A program made the translations under genes and the position numbers. From an uncultured Thiodictyon sp. (GTDB lineage Bacteria; Pseudomonadota; Gammaproteobacteria; Chromatiales; Chromatiaceae), in assembly GCF_903828115.1 (NCBI RefSeq), contig NZ_CAIKKU010000333.1, positions 1 to 32,341 of the forward strand: a stretch of DNA of 32,341 bases. The letters run 5' to 3'. The notes under the pieces were generated by a model. That model was not told the origin of the DNA. It saw nothing but the letters and a program-made list of their open reading frames with translations, and searched no databases. Of the stretch, positions 25,462 to 32,021 are shown piece by piece (within the stretch, counting starts at the first letter, position 1; each line of letters starts with the position of its first letter).

Positions 25462-26822
25462 GCCCCGCCCCGCTCGCCCTGGTCCGATCCGGCGCCGCCC
25501 TGCCCCTGAGCCTGGCCGACCTGGAGGCAGTTGGTCGGGCCGAGGTCCGGGCACACCTGGCGGCCGTCACCACCTCGACGGCGCATCGGCGGCCCGTGGT
25601 CGGGGTGTCGCTGACCCGGGCAACGGATGTCATCCTCGAGCCTATCGCGTGGTTGTGGGACGGCTGGCTGGCTCGGGGCAAGGTGCACCTGATCGCGGGC
25701 GCCCCCGGGACCGGCAAGACCACGCTGGGGCTGGCCTTCGCTGCCATCCTGACCCGTGGCGGACACTGGCCTGATGGCCCCGTGGCACCGCTGGGGGATG
25801 TGGCCTTGTGGTCGGGCGAGGACACCCCGGGCGATGTCCTGGTGCCCCGCCTGATCGCCGCCGGGGCTGATCCTGCCCGGGTGCACCTGGTGTCGGGGTT
25901 CACCACCGAGCGGGGCGCGCGGGCCTTCGATCCGGCAACGGACATCGGCGCCCTGTCGGCCCGGCTCGCGCGCATGGACCCGGCACCGCTGCTGCTGATC
26001 GTTGACCCGTTGGTGTCGGCGGTGACGGGTGACTCGCACAAGAACGCCGAGGTCCGATCGGCCCTGCAACCGCTGGTGGACCTGGCCGCCGAGCGCGGGA
26101 TTGCGGTCTTGGGGGTGTCGCACTTCTCCAAGGGCACCCAGGGCCGGGACCCCACCGAGCGGGTTACCGGCTCGCTGGCGTTCGGCGCCCTGGCGCGCGT
26201 GGTTCTGGCAACGGCAAAGCTCGCGGACGAACAGGGGGGCGGCTGTATCCTGGTCCGGGCCAAGTCGAATCTGGGGCCGGACCACGGCGGGTTCGCGTAC
26301 CACCTGGTTGTGGGTGAGTTGGCCGAGCATCCCGGGATCAGTGCCACGCGGGTTGTCTGGGGCGAGGTCCTGGAGGGGAACGCGCGGGACTTGCTGGGGC
26401 GGGCGGATGAGCGGAGGGGCCCGGACGCCACCAGTGAGGCGGCGGACCTGGAGTCGTTCATCCGCGGCTGTCTGGCCGCGGGGCCGGTGAGCGCCAAGCA
26501 GATGCAGGAGGACGCCAGCGGGGCCGGGTACTCTTGGGACCGGGTGAAGCGCGTGGCGCACCGGATCGGGATTGAGCGGAGAAAGGAGGGCTACCAGGGC
26601 AGTTGGTCCTGGTCGCTCCCGGCCGAGCGCGCCCCCGAAGATGCCAAAGGGAGCAAAGGGAGCACTCTCCGGAGAGTGCATTCTTTGCACCCTTTGGACG
26701 ATTCGGCACCTTCGAGCGCCGCAGGACCGGACCCCCAGGCGGCCCCGCGGTTACCCCCTCGCAAGACCACGCTCGCCTTGAAGGCGGCCGAGGCCGCTAT
26801 CGTGGAGGCGATCCAGACCTGA
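25458..26822 (+). CDS. Second RepA-like RecA-fold ATPase (AAA_25)
   Basis: The 454-residue protein shows Walker A GAPGTGKTT at 81-89, a GEDTPGDVLVPRL motif, Walker B LLLIVDPLVSAV near 170 and VLGVSHFSKGTQGRDPTERVTGSLAF. It belongs to the same AAA_25/RepA group as the ATPase at 18018 but is clearly diverged from it. A winged-helix-like segment (KQMQEDASGAGYSWDRVKRVAHR) follows. The low-complexity C-terminus is encoded by a nested palindrome (26644-26697). The GTG start overlaps the upstream stop. A perfect intrinsic terminator follows at 26849. Confidence 0.85.
   Translation: MSPAPLALVRSGAALPLSLADLEAVGRAEVRAHLAAVTTSTAHRRPVVGVSLTRATDVILEPIAWLWDGWLARGKVHLIAGAPGTGKTTLGLAFAAILTRGGHWPDGPVAPLGDVALWSGEDTPGDVLVPRLIAAGADPARVHLVSGFTTERGARAFDPATDIGALSARLARMDPAPLLLIVDPLVSAVTGDSHKNAEVRSALQPLVDLAAERGIAVLGVSHFSKGTQGRDPTERVTGSLAFGALARVVLATAKLADEQGGGCILVRAKSNLGPDHGGFAYHLVVGELAEHPGISATRVVWGEVLEGNARDLLGRADERRGPDATSEAADLESFIRGCLAAGPVSAKQMQEDASGAGYSWDRVKRVAHRIGIERRKEGYQGSWSWSLPAERAPEDAKGSKGSTLRRVHSLHPLDDSAPSSAAGPDPQAAPRLPPRKTTLALKAAEAAIVEAIQT
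26644..26697. repeat. Nested 54-bp palindrome in the 3' end of the second RepA-like gene
   Basis: The outer arms are CCAAAGGG (26644-26651) and CCCTTTGG (26690-26697). The inner arms are GCAAA (26653-26657) and TTTGC (26684-26688). The centre is the perfect 18-bp palindrome 26662-26679, GCACTCTCC with GGAGAGTGC. It lies inside coding sequence and could bind a regulator, serve as an origin or act as an RNA hairpin. Confidence 0.65.
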
Positions 26823-26848
26823 CCGGCCCCGCTCCCTGACCACCACCG

Positions 26849-26872
26849 AGCCCGCCTTGTGCGGGCTTTTTG
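26849..26872 (+). terminator. Rho-independent terminator
   Basis: AGCCCGC, a 5-nt loop, GCGGGCT and then TTTTTGTT lie 27 bp after the stop of the second RepA-like ATPase. This is a textbook intrinsic terminator on the + strand. Confidence 0.9.
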
Positions 26873-26943
26873 TTGCCCTGCAAGCGGCGCCGACTTGGGG
26901 TAGGTCGGCCGCTGCATCGCCCCATCGTGGACCTTGAAAACCA

Positions 26944-26973
26944 TTGCGCCTTTCGCGTTGCAGGAACGATAAT
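26944..26973 (+). promoter_or_regulatory. Promoter for the first RGRP-motif gene
   Basis: TTGCGC (26944-26949), an 18-bp spacer and GATAAT (26968-26973) lie about 32 bp before the ATG at 27006. The -10 is embedded in GGAACGATAATAA, which recurs as TGACGATAATAA before the paralogous gene at 27412. GTTGC and GCAAC form outer dyad arms around it. Confidence 0.6.
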
Positions 26974-27005
26974 AATAGAACCGCAACCACCCATGGCCGA
27001 TCCCT

Positions 27006-27350
27006 ATGCGAGAACCTGCCGCCCCGCGATCCAAGCGCGGACGCCCACCCACCGGCAACGCCAGAACGGCCGCGCAGCGTATGGCGGACCTGCGCGCCAG
27101 AGCCCGAGCAACGCTTGATGCTCCCGCCGATCTTCTGTTCAGCGACTTGCCAGACACCGGGTTGCTGGAGCTGATCCGGGTCGCCAATCATCGCCGCTTG
27201 CCCCACGTGCTGATGGAGGCCGCCGCGGAGTTGGCGCAGCGCGGCGGCTGTCGTGTCGAACCTCTTGGGCCTACCCCCGACGACGCATTCACCCGCCGCC
27301 TGGTGGACTTGGAGGCCCGCCTGGTCAGGTTGGAGAAAGGCCAACCCTGA
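27006..27350 (+). CDS. RGRP-motif protein, paralogue 1 (putative DNA-binding regulator)
   Basis: The 114-residue protein has a basic N-terminus (RSKRGRPPTGNARTAAQRMADLRARARATL) that contains an AT-hook-like RGRP. A helical C-terminal part follows (LLELIRVANHRRLPHVLMEAAAELAQR). The next gene has the same order of elements: RGRPASGRARTGAQRSAALRERAK, then LLEGIGAAYRAKMPFDVERIATELLRR. The two are therefore paralogues. The promoter before each carries a similar sequence with inverted repeats, suggesting auto- or cross-regulation. No classical ribosome site precedes the ATG. Confidence 0.65.
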   Translation: MREPAAPRSKRGRPPTGNARTAAQRMADLRARARATLDAPADLLFSDLPDTGLLELIRVANHRRLPHVLMEAAAELAQRGGCRVEPLGPTPDDAFTRRLVDLEARLVRLEKGQP

Positions 27351-27353
27351 TAG

Positions 27354-27408
27354 TTGCTTTATCCGTTCCAGTGACGATAATAAAGGGACACCAATCGTTA
27401 CTGGAACG
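27354..27408 (+). promoter_or_regulatory. Promoter with 15-bp inverted-repeat operator
   Basis: TTGCTT (27354-27359), a 16-bp spacer and GATAAT (27376-27381) form the promoter. Inverted arms of 15 bp (27364-27378 and 27394-27408, 14 of 15 paired, half-site CGTTCCAGTAACGAT) straddle the -10. The right arm ends 3 bp before the ATG at 27412 and contains the only ribosome-site-like sequence (GGAA). Binding would block both transcription and translation starts. Confidence 0.7.
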
Positions 27409-27411
27409 ACA

Positions 27412-27774
27412 ATGCAAGACACCCTTAGCACCCCACGCAAGCAGCGCGGACGGCCCGCCAGTGGCCGCGCCCGCACCGGAGCGCAGCGCAGTGCAGCACT
27501 ACGAGAACGCGCCAAGACGCTGGTATTCGAGGGGCACGGCGCACTGGGTGACCAGCCCGCATCCGTCCTGCTGGAGGGGATCGGAGCCGCCTACCGGGCA
27601 AAGATGCCGTTCGATGTGGAGCGGATCGCAACCGAACTGCTGCGCCGCTTGGGCCATGGGATACCCGTTTCAGTAACGGAAGCGTCCGTTACTGGAGCGA
27701 AAACCGGCGGCACGACACCGGATCGCAGCAACCTGAATCGGACGCTCGGTCGAGGGGCCAAGGATGCCGACTGA
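27412..27774 (+). CDS. RGRP-motif protein, paralogue 2 (putative DNA-binding regulator)
   Basis: The 120-residue protein has a basic N-terminus with RGRP (RKQRGRPASGRARTGAQRSA), then the helical region described for its paralogue. An extra tail (VSVTEASVTGAKTGGTTPDRSN) is encoded partly by a perfect inverted repeat CAGTAACGGA / TCCGTTACTG at 27671-27694. That repeat matches the half-site of the operator upstream of this same gene. Autoregulation with an operator on each side of the coding core is therefore plausible. No known family is named with confidence. Confidence 0.65.
   Translation: MQDTLSTPRKQRGRPASGRARTGAQRSAALRERAKTLVFEGHGALGDQPASVLLEGIGAAYRAKMPFDVERIATELLRRLGHGIPVSVTEASVTGAKTGGTTPDRSNLNRTLGRGAKDAD
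27671..27694. promoter_or_regulatory. Intragenic inverted repeat related to the operator
   Basis: Perfect 10-bp arms CAGTAACGGA and TCCGTTACTG surround the 4-nt centre AGCG. The CAGTAACG core matches the half-site CAGTAACG in the promoter dyad at 27364-27408. It is a possible second binding site for the same protein. Confidence 0.55.
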
Positions 27775-27895
27775 CGCCCGATCGGCCCCCGCGCGCACGG
27801 GATGACCTGGGCGAAGTCGGATTCGAGCGCCGGCTTAACGTCCGGCCCCCGCGGGGATGCAGCCCAGGGCCATGCAGGCACACGCCAGGGCGCCC

Positions 27896-27966
27896 GGGAG
27901 CAGGACCCGGTGCGGCATCGTCGGCGCCGTGGTGGAAGGGGAGCAGGACCCGGTGCGTCATCGTCG
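27896..27966. repeat. 28-bp direct repeat pair
   Basis: Copies lie at 27896-27923 and 27939-27966 and begin GGGAGCAGGACCCGGTGCG. They differ at one base and are 43 bp apart start to start. Function is unknown; they may be a protein-binding or duplication scar. Confidence 0.7.
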
Positions 27967-28126
27967 CAGGGGTCGGCCGGATTCCCGACCATCGTGAAGG
28001 GTGCCGTTTGAGAAGCGACCCTTTGAGCTTTGGGGGAAGCGGCGGCCCCGGGTCACTGCCCGGTCGGGTCCTGCCGGGCAGTTCAGGGCCTACCGTTGAG
28101 CATCCGACGAACGGTAAAATACGGCT

Positions 28127-28160
28127 GTATACGGATTGTTCCGTCCCTATTCCGTCCCTG
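28127..28160 (+). repeat. Right arm-type repeat (34 bp)
   Basis: Matches 12273-12306 at 32 of 34 positions in the same orientation, with the same tandem TTCCGTCCCT pair. It ends 76 bp before the right attachment repeat. Confidence 0.75.
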
Positions 28161-28206
28161 AAGCCAGAGTTACACGTATCGCCTTCCACATACTGAACGC
28201 AAATAC

Positions 28207-28644
28207 TTGAAATATATTGTATCTTTTCTAAGAAACCTCAAGAGCCCCTGGTATCACTGGTACCAGGGCCGCAGAGTCATCGCGCTGGCCGGCATGGGGC
28301 TGGGCCTGGCCGTCACCGGGCTCTTTGTCACGCTCACCGCCGGTTTCGGCCTCTTCCCTTTGGTGTTCGCACTGGCACTCGACCATATTCTGATCGTATT
28401 GATCATCCTGTATGTCCTGGTCCGGTTCTCGCTGCCCGGTTATCTGCCGGTCGCGTTCGTCGATTGGTTCATGGTCAAACAGGTCGTGTTGATCGCGCTC
28501 CCGGGGATACTGATTACCAGGGCCTGTACCCTCGCCGTTGCCACGCTGGCGGGGCGGGGGGCGCGCACGGGCGCAGGCAAAGCTCGAGCCGCGACAAGCC
28601 CCCAAGACCGGCCTCGGTTATCGTTTCGGTCACGCCGCACCTAG
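28207..28644 (+). CDS. Small membrane protein re-headed by element insertion
   Basis: The 145-residue frame starts at a TTG inside element DNA (MKYIVSFLRN), crosses the attachment core (LKSPWYHWYQG) and continues in host sequence. Two or three hydrophobic segments follow (VIALAGMGLGLAVTGLFVTL; ILIVLIILYVLV; VVLIALPGILITRACTLAVA), then a basic tail. The authentic N-terminus (MMLDYRNYFAALTR) is stranded at 12103. The element thus replaces 14 codons by 10 and keeps the frame. No good ribosome site precedes the TTG, so expression is uncertain. The family is not recognised. Confidence 0.6.
   Translation: MKYIVSFLRNLKSPWYHWYQGRRVIALAGMGLGLAVTGLFVTLTAGFGLFPLVFALALDHILIVLIILYVLVRFSLPGYLPVAFVDWFMVKQVVLIALPGILITRACTLAVATLAGRGARTGAGKARAATSPQDRPRLSFRSRRT
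28237..28268 (+). repeat. attR: right attachment repeat of the element
   Basis: Right copy of the 32-bp repeat, one mismatch to 12145-12176 (C at 28245). The same 8-7-8 core is at 28246-28268. Confidence 0.9.
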
Positions 28645-28720
28645 GGTAGACAAGCGTAGCGCGGTCCAACAGTGGCGGCGCGAGTTACCTGAGACAACCG
28701 GATCGGCATATCGCCAAAGT

Positions 28721-28752
28721 ACGTTGCATGTAACGTCTACATTGACTATACT
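28721..28752 (+). promoter_or_regulatory. Promoter and dyad of the MazEF-type operon
   Basis: TTGCAT (28724-28729), a 17-bp spacer and TATACT (28747-28752) form a good sigma70 promoter. The dyad ACGTT-GCATGT-AACGT (28721-28736) covers the -35 and is a likely binding site for the antitoxin. Confidence 0.75.
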
Positions 28753-28784
28753 GTTGGGTGTGACGAGACATCAGGAGATTTGCG

Positions 28785-29009
28785 TTGGCAACCATTCCCG
28801 TGAACACCCGTGTTCAAAAGCATCGCGATGCCTTGCGTAGGGCAGGACTGCGCCCGGTGCAAATCTGGGTGCCTGATACGCGACAGCCAGACTTTGCGCA
28901 AGAATGCCGCCGCCAGTCTCTGCTTGCCGCTCAGGCGGATCTGGCCGACACGAAGATGCAGCAATTCATGGATGAAGCCGTGGCGGAGGTGGACGGCTGG
29001 ACGTCATGA
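28785..29009 (+). CDS. Antitoxin, DUF3018/MazE-like
   Basis: The 74-residue protein starts at TTG with AGGAG 7 nt upstream. The sequence RRAGLRPVQIWVPDTRQPDF, then ECRRQSLLAAQAD and a C-terminal FMDEAVAEVDGW, is typical of DUF3018 antitoxins encoded before MazF toxins. The N-terminal part should bind the operon dyad and the acidic C-terminus should cover the toxin. Its stop overlaps the toxin ATG. It lies just outside the right end of the element, in the host flank. Confidence 0.88.
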   Translation: MATIPVNTRVQKHRDALRRAGLRPVQIWVPDTRQPDFAQECRRQSLLAAQADLADTKMQQFMDEAVAEVDGWTS

Positions 29010-29332
29010 TGCGAGGGGACTTTGTGACCATCGCCATGCCAGGCGATTTCGGCAAGCCAAGACCCGCGTTGGTGATCCAGGCCGATCAATTCGGCGAGCA
29101 CGCCACCGTAACCGTACTGCCGTCAACAAGCACGCTGGTTGCCGCGCCGCTGTTTCGGATCACTGTTCAGCCGAACACCGGGAACGGCTTGCAGAAGCCG
29201 TCACAAGTGATGGTCGATAAGGCGATGACCGTGAAGCGCGACAAGGTCGGGCAAGCCTTCGGGCGCATTGATGGGGATACAATGGTAGAGATTGAGCGTT
29301 GTCTGGCCGTTTTCTTGGGCATTGCAAAGTGA
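29006..29332 (+). CDS. MazF/PemK-family toxin endoribonuclease
   Basis: The 108-residue protein begins MMRGDFVTIAMPGDFGKPRPALVIQAD, with the conserved GDF, KPRPALV and loop residues of the MazF fold. Later landmarks are VTVLPSTSTL and SQVMVDKAMTVKRDKVGQAFGRID, with the Thr/Lys of the active-site strand. The family cleaves mRNA at short sequences to halt growth. Coupling with the DUF3018 antitoxin by ATGA overlap supports a complete type II module. Confidence 0.92.
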   Translation: MMRGDFVTIAMPGDFGKPRPALVIQADQFGEHATVTVLPSTSTLVAAPLFRITVQPNTGNGLQKPSQVMVDKAMTVKRDKVGQAFGRIDGDTMVEIERCLAVFLGIAK

Positions 29333-29407
29333 TGGACAACAAGCGCTGGTTCTTGTGCGGGATATCCAGAACATTGCAGAAGACACTGGTATCGATGATG
29401 CAGAAGG

Positions 29408-30748
29408 TCATGCACTGCTGGCCCGGTCCAATGAATGCAGCCAGCGCAGCGCCTGCGCCTTCTTTTCGTCCTCCGAGCGGCGGTCCTTAAGATAGCGGTC
29501 GAGGATGCCGCGGGTCATCAACTGTCCGAGCGGACCCTGCGCGACCAGTTCCGGATAGTCCCGCACGTCTTCGAGCCGAATGAGTCGGCTGTCTCCCTGC
29601 TCCGGGTCGCGATAGCAGCAGACCACATCCGGGATGGCCGCGATCGGCAGGGCGTCGAGCAGCGCGGGGTTATGCGTCGTAACCAATACCCGGACCTTAC
29701 GGGACTGGGCCAGCTTCAGTATATTCTCCAAAAGCATTCCGGCGCGGCTCGGGTGAACCCCGTTGTCGATCTCCTCAATGATCACCAACGAGCCCTCCGG
29801 TGCGGATAGCAGCGCCGCGGCAATGGCCAGCACCCGCAGTGTGCCATCGGAGAGGATGCCGGCATCCCACTGACGATCGCCCCCGCCGAACGCTTCGGTC
29901 AGGGTGACGATGACCTCCTTGCGCGGACCCTCCAGGAAGCCGATATCGCGGATATCCTGCTCCGGTAGGGCACGAATGAAATCCAGCACGGCTGCTTTGC
30001 GGTCCGGCTCTCGGCACAGGTCGAATAGCACGCTCGACAGATTGGAACCGTCGCCCTTCAGCCGCTTCTCAATGATGAAGCTTGGATTGCGCATCCGGCC
30101 TGGGTTGGGGTCCAGAAACAGGATGCGGTCCAGGAAACCGCGCAGGCGATCAACTGCTTCCGGTATATGCCGCTGCGCCCATGGAGAAACGAAACGCGCG
30201 GGTGTCCCGAGTTGGCTGAAGATTGCCTGCTGATCGCTGCAAGCGATCTGCGGTCTTCTACCGGGCGCGAAACGGTCGTAGCCCACGGTCACCTCATGGC
30301 TGAATTCCTTTGCCGGTTCGACCACCTCGTAGAGCAGGGGCTTGCCTCGCCCGATATAACTTCCGCCTAAAGACTCGGCCGCCACCCGCATTCCGTCTGC
30401 GGTCACTTCAAGCCGGGTCTTGAACTGGGCGGAACTGCCGTCGAAATCCCGAAACAACCCAGGATTGCCACGGCAAGCGAAGCCGAAGATCGGACGATCC
30501 TGCTTGTCATCCGGCTTCCGGTAGACCAGATCGCCAACCGTTCCGCGCACCCTCTGATCTTCAGACTGCACCGCGCTGACCAGTTCGTCCAACCGCTGAC
30601 CGCGGGCCAGCCAGGACAGAAACCGGATGCCCTCGATGGCGTTGCTCTTCCCCGACGCGTTGGCACCGATCAGCAGCGTCAGCGGGGCCAACCGCAAGGT
30701 CGCTTAGCGGTAGCTCTTGAAGTCGATCAGCGAGATGCTGTTGAACAA
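29408..30748 (-). pseudogene. AAA_21/OLD-like ATPase with an in-frame stop near the N-terminus
   Basis: From the TTG at 30748 (GGAG 6 nt upstream) the frame reads MFNSISLIDFKSYR, then TAA at 30704-30706, then ATLRLAPLTLLIGANASGKSN in the same frame. In relatives this region reads continuously (SYR-x-ATL-x-LAPLTLLIGANASGKSN), so the TAA looks like a one-base nonsense change. The rest is intact. Walker A is GANASGKS, the signature is ILSDGTLRVLAIAAALL, Walker B is LVIIEEIDNGVHPS and the switch His is in VLVTTHNPALLDAL. A TTG at 30697 just after the stop could restart translation (430 residues), so residual function is possible. Such ATPases often act in defence or DNA repair. Confidence 0.75.
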
Positions 30749-30828
30749 CGGTTGCTCCGGATAATCGGTCGCAAGATACCGGATGGGGCATTCGCCCCGT
30801 CCGAAAGCGCATGTGGTCGCAACGATGA

Positions 30829-31700
30829 TCAAGCGCCAGCCGTATTGGTCTCGACGAGGTCGATTTCTCCTTTCATCCAGTCCCGAACAAGCCGCTCCTC
30901 CTCCGGTGAAAAGCGGAAGAATTTCCAATCGACAGTGCCGGAATCCAGAGGCGCCTGAGGGGCCCGGCAACCCCAGATCGTGGCCAGCTTCTTCAGCGGC
31001 GCACTGGGAGGCAAATCCTCCCCCAACAATGTTTCTTCAATCCGATTTTCGGCTATCGAAACCGACCGGCCACGATCCGCATTAATGCATTCGATCGATA
31101 TTGCACCGCATACGAACGCAAGAAATGGCAAATTGGCCCTTGGTTCGACCGCATTCTTAACGGCCGCCGCCGCTCCGAACCTCTTTCTCAACAATGCGTC
31201 AATATTAATCGCTTTGTAGTCGAGAATCCACGGTACAGGCATTGCCATGAGTTGTTCAGAAGCCCCAGACCAGTCGCCAGAATGCCGCGGATTGTCGCGC
31301 GCAAGCCAATAAAGAACCGATGGCAAAGCAGGCCCGAAGCCAACTGAAAAAATCGCGATGGATATTCCGACAGCGTGGCAAGCAACCCGTGATTCTTGAT
31401 TACTTCAGACCATGACCAGCCTGGCAGTGCGCGCACCGAAAAAACGGCTATTCGCGGATCCTCGCGAGCCACGCGAAGCAGCACCTTGCGACGGCGCAAA
31501 ATAAGAGAGGCCCAATCGATGCTCAGTGATGCATCGGAATCTGAAACGGCGCGGTCTCCTCCAATTAAGAGCATGCTTGAAAACAACGCCACCTCTGCAG
31601 CCGCCCCGCCCGTCTTGGCATCCGTGTGTGGACTCAACAGATCGGCGAGAGTATCCTCGATGGCAGACAGGACGGTTGGCCGGTTTTCTACTGGAGTTTC
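30829..31700 (-). pseudogene. Frameshifted hypothetical gene upstream of the ATPase
   Basis: Two minus-strand frames join into one protein if one T is added to a six-T run (A-run at 31347-31352 on the + strand). The sequence then reads SEYPSRFF, then SVGFGPALPSVLYWLARDNPRHSGDW without a break. The upstream part is ETPVENRPTVLSAIEDTLADLL...; the downstream part ends KFFRFSPEEERLVRDWMKGEIDLVE. An ATG at 31725-31727 is in frame but separated by TGA and TAG (31707-31709, 31701-31703), so the start is also damaged or lies elsewhere. The family is not recognised. Sequencing error at the homopolymer is an alternative to real decay. Confidence 0.6.
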
Positions 31701-31829
31701 CTACTTTCAATAGCAGGCGTTATTCATCGTTTCGGTCATATCATTCATTGCGTTCATCCCTGGGAGCACGGACGGGACCCCGATGTTTCAGCGGGCGGGC
31801 CTCAGCGTTGATCACGGCTAGCTGCGCCA

Positions 31830-31880
31830 GTATATAAACATCCACTAATAGAGACCGCATATTAGTGCTTGCTTATATAC
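31830..31880. repeat. 51-bp symmetric nested dyad
   Basis: GTATATAA (31830-31837), 5 nt, CACTAATA (31843-31850), 9 nt, TATTAGTG (31860-31867), 5 nt, TTATATAC (31873-31880). Both pairs of 8-bp arms are perfect and equally spaced. It looks like a four-subunit binding site or recombination/resolution site. Confidence 0.7.
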
Positions 31881-31947
31881 CGATTTTAGCCCCTGCACAG
31901 GTCCCTCACAGCAGACTATTGCGGCGTGAATACAGCGGCTTAACGCT

Positions 31948-32021
31948 GAATGCGGACTCGGTTCGGAGTATAATCGAAGGTGACTAACCAATTGATTACA
32001 AAACTAAACGAGTCCGCATTC
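31948..32021. repeat. Perfect 13-bp inverted repeat beside the IS end
   Basis: The arms at 31948-31960 and 32009-32021 enclose 48 bp. The right arm ends exactly where the IS end begins (32022). Confidence 0.7.

Larger units (their letters stand above)
27775..28206. other. Right non-coding end of the element
   Basis: No gene is supported here. The stretch holds a 28-bp direct repeat (27896-27923 and 27939-27966, one mismatch), a 9-bp-arm hairpin (28055-28063 with 28074-28082, ACTGCCCGG/CCGGGCAGT) and ACCGTT/AACGGT arms near 28092-28115. It also holds the right arm-type repeat (28127-28160) and then an AT-richer stretch leading into the right attachment core. This is a plausible attP-side regulatory region. 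Confidence 0.55.
12145..28268 (+). mobile_element. 16-kb integrative element with tyrosine integrase and replication/recombination genes
   Basis: The element is bounded by 32-bp direct repeats (one mismatch) at 12145-12176 and 28237-28268. The integrase is the first gene inside the left end. Content is phage-like recombination (YqaJ, RecT), two RepA-like ATPases, an SF2 helicase, a VRR-NUC nuclease and many small unknown genes, nearly all overlapping on the + strand. No structural phage gene, relaxase or conjugation gene was seen. It split a chromosomal gene encoding a small membrane protein. Boundaries are strongly supported by the repeat and by the split gene. The class of element (satellite, phage-plasmid remnant or new family) is inference. 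Confidence 0.9.
31711..32021. other. AT-richer gene-free stretch with strong dyads
   Basis: No gene is supported. It contains a 51-bp nested dyad at 31830-31880 and a perfect 13-bp inverted repeat (GAATGCGGACTCG at 31948-31960, CGAGTCCGCATTC at 32009-32021). The latter abuts the insertion sequence. Base composition is lower in GC than the rest of the window, suggesting foreign origin. Confidence 0.55.

Noticed and set aside
25242-26690. 482-codon minus-strand frame opposite the second RepA-like ATPase
   Set aside because: Shadow frame; Walker motifs and overlaps support the + strand gene.
29333-29407. Additional gene after mazF
   Set aside because: Short overlapping frames only, with no ribosome site or family pattern.
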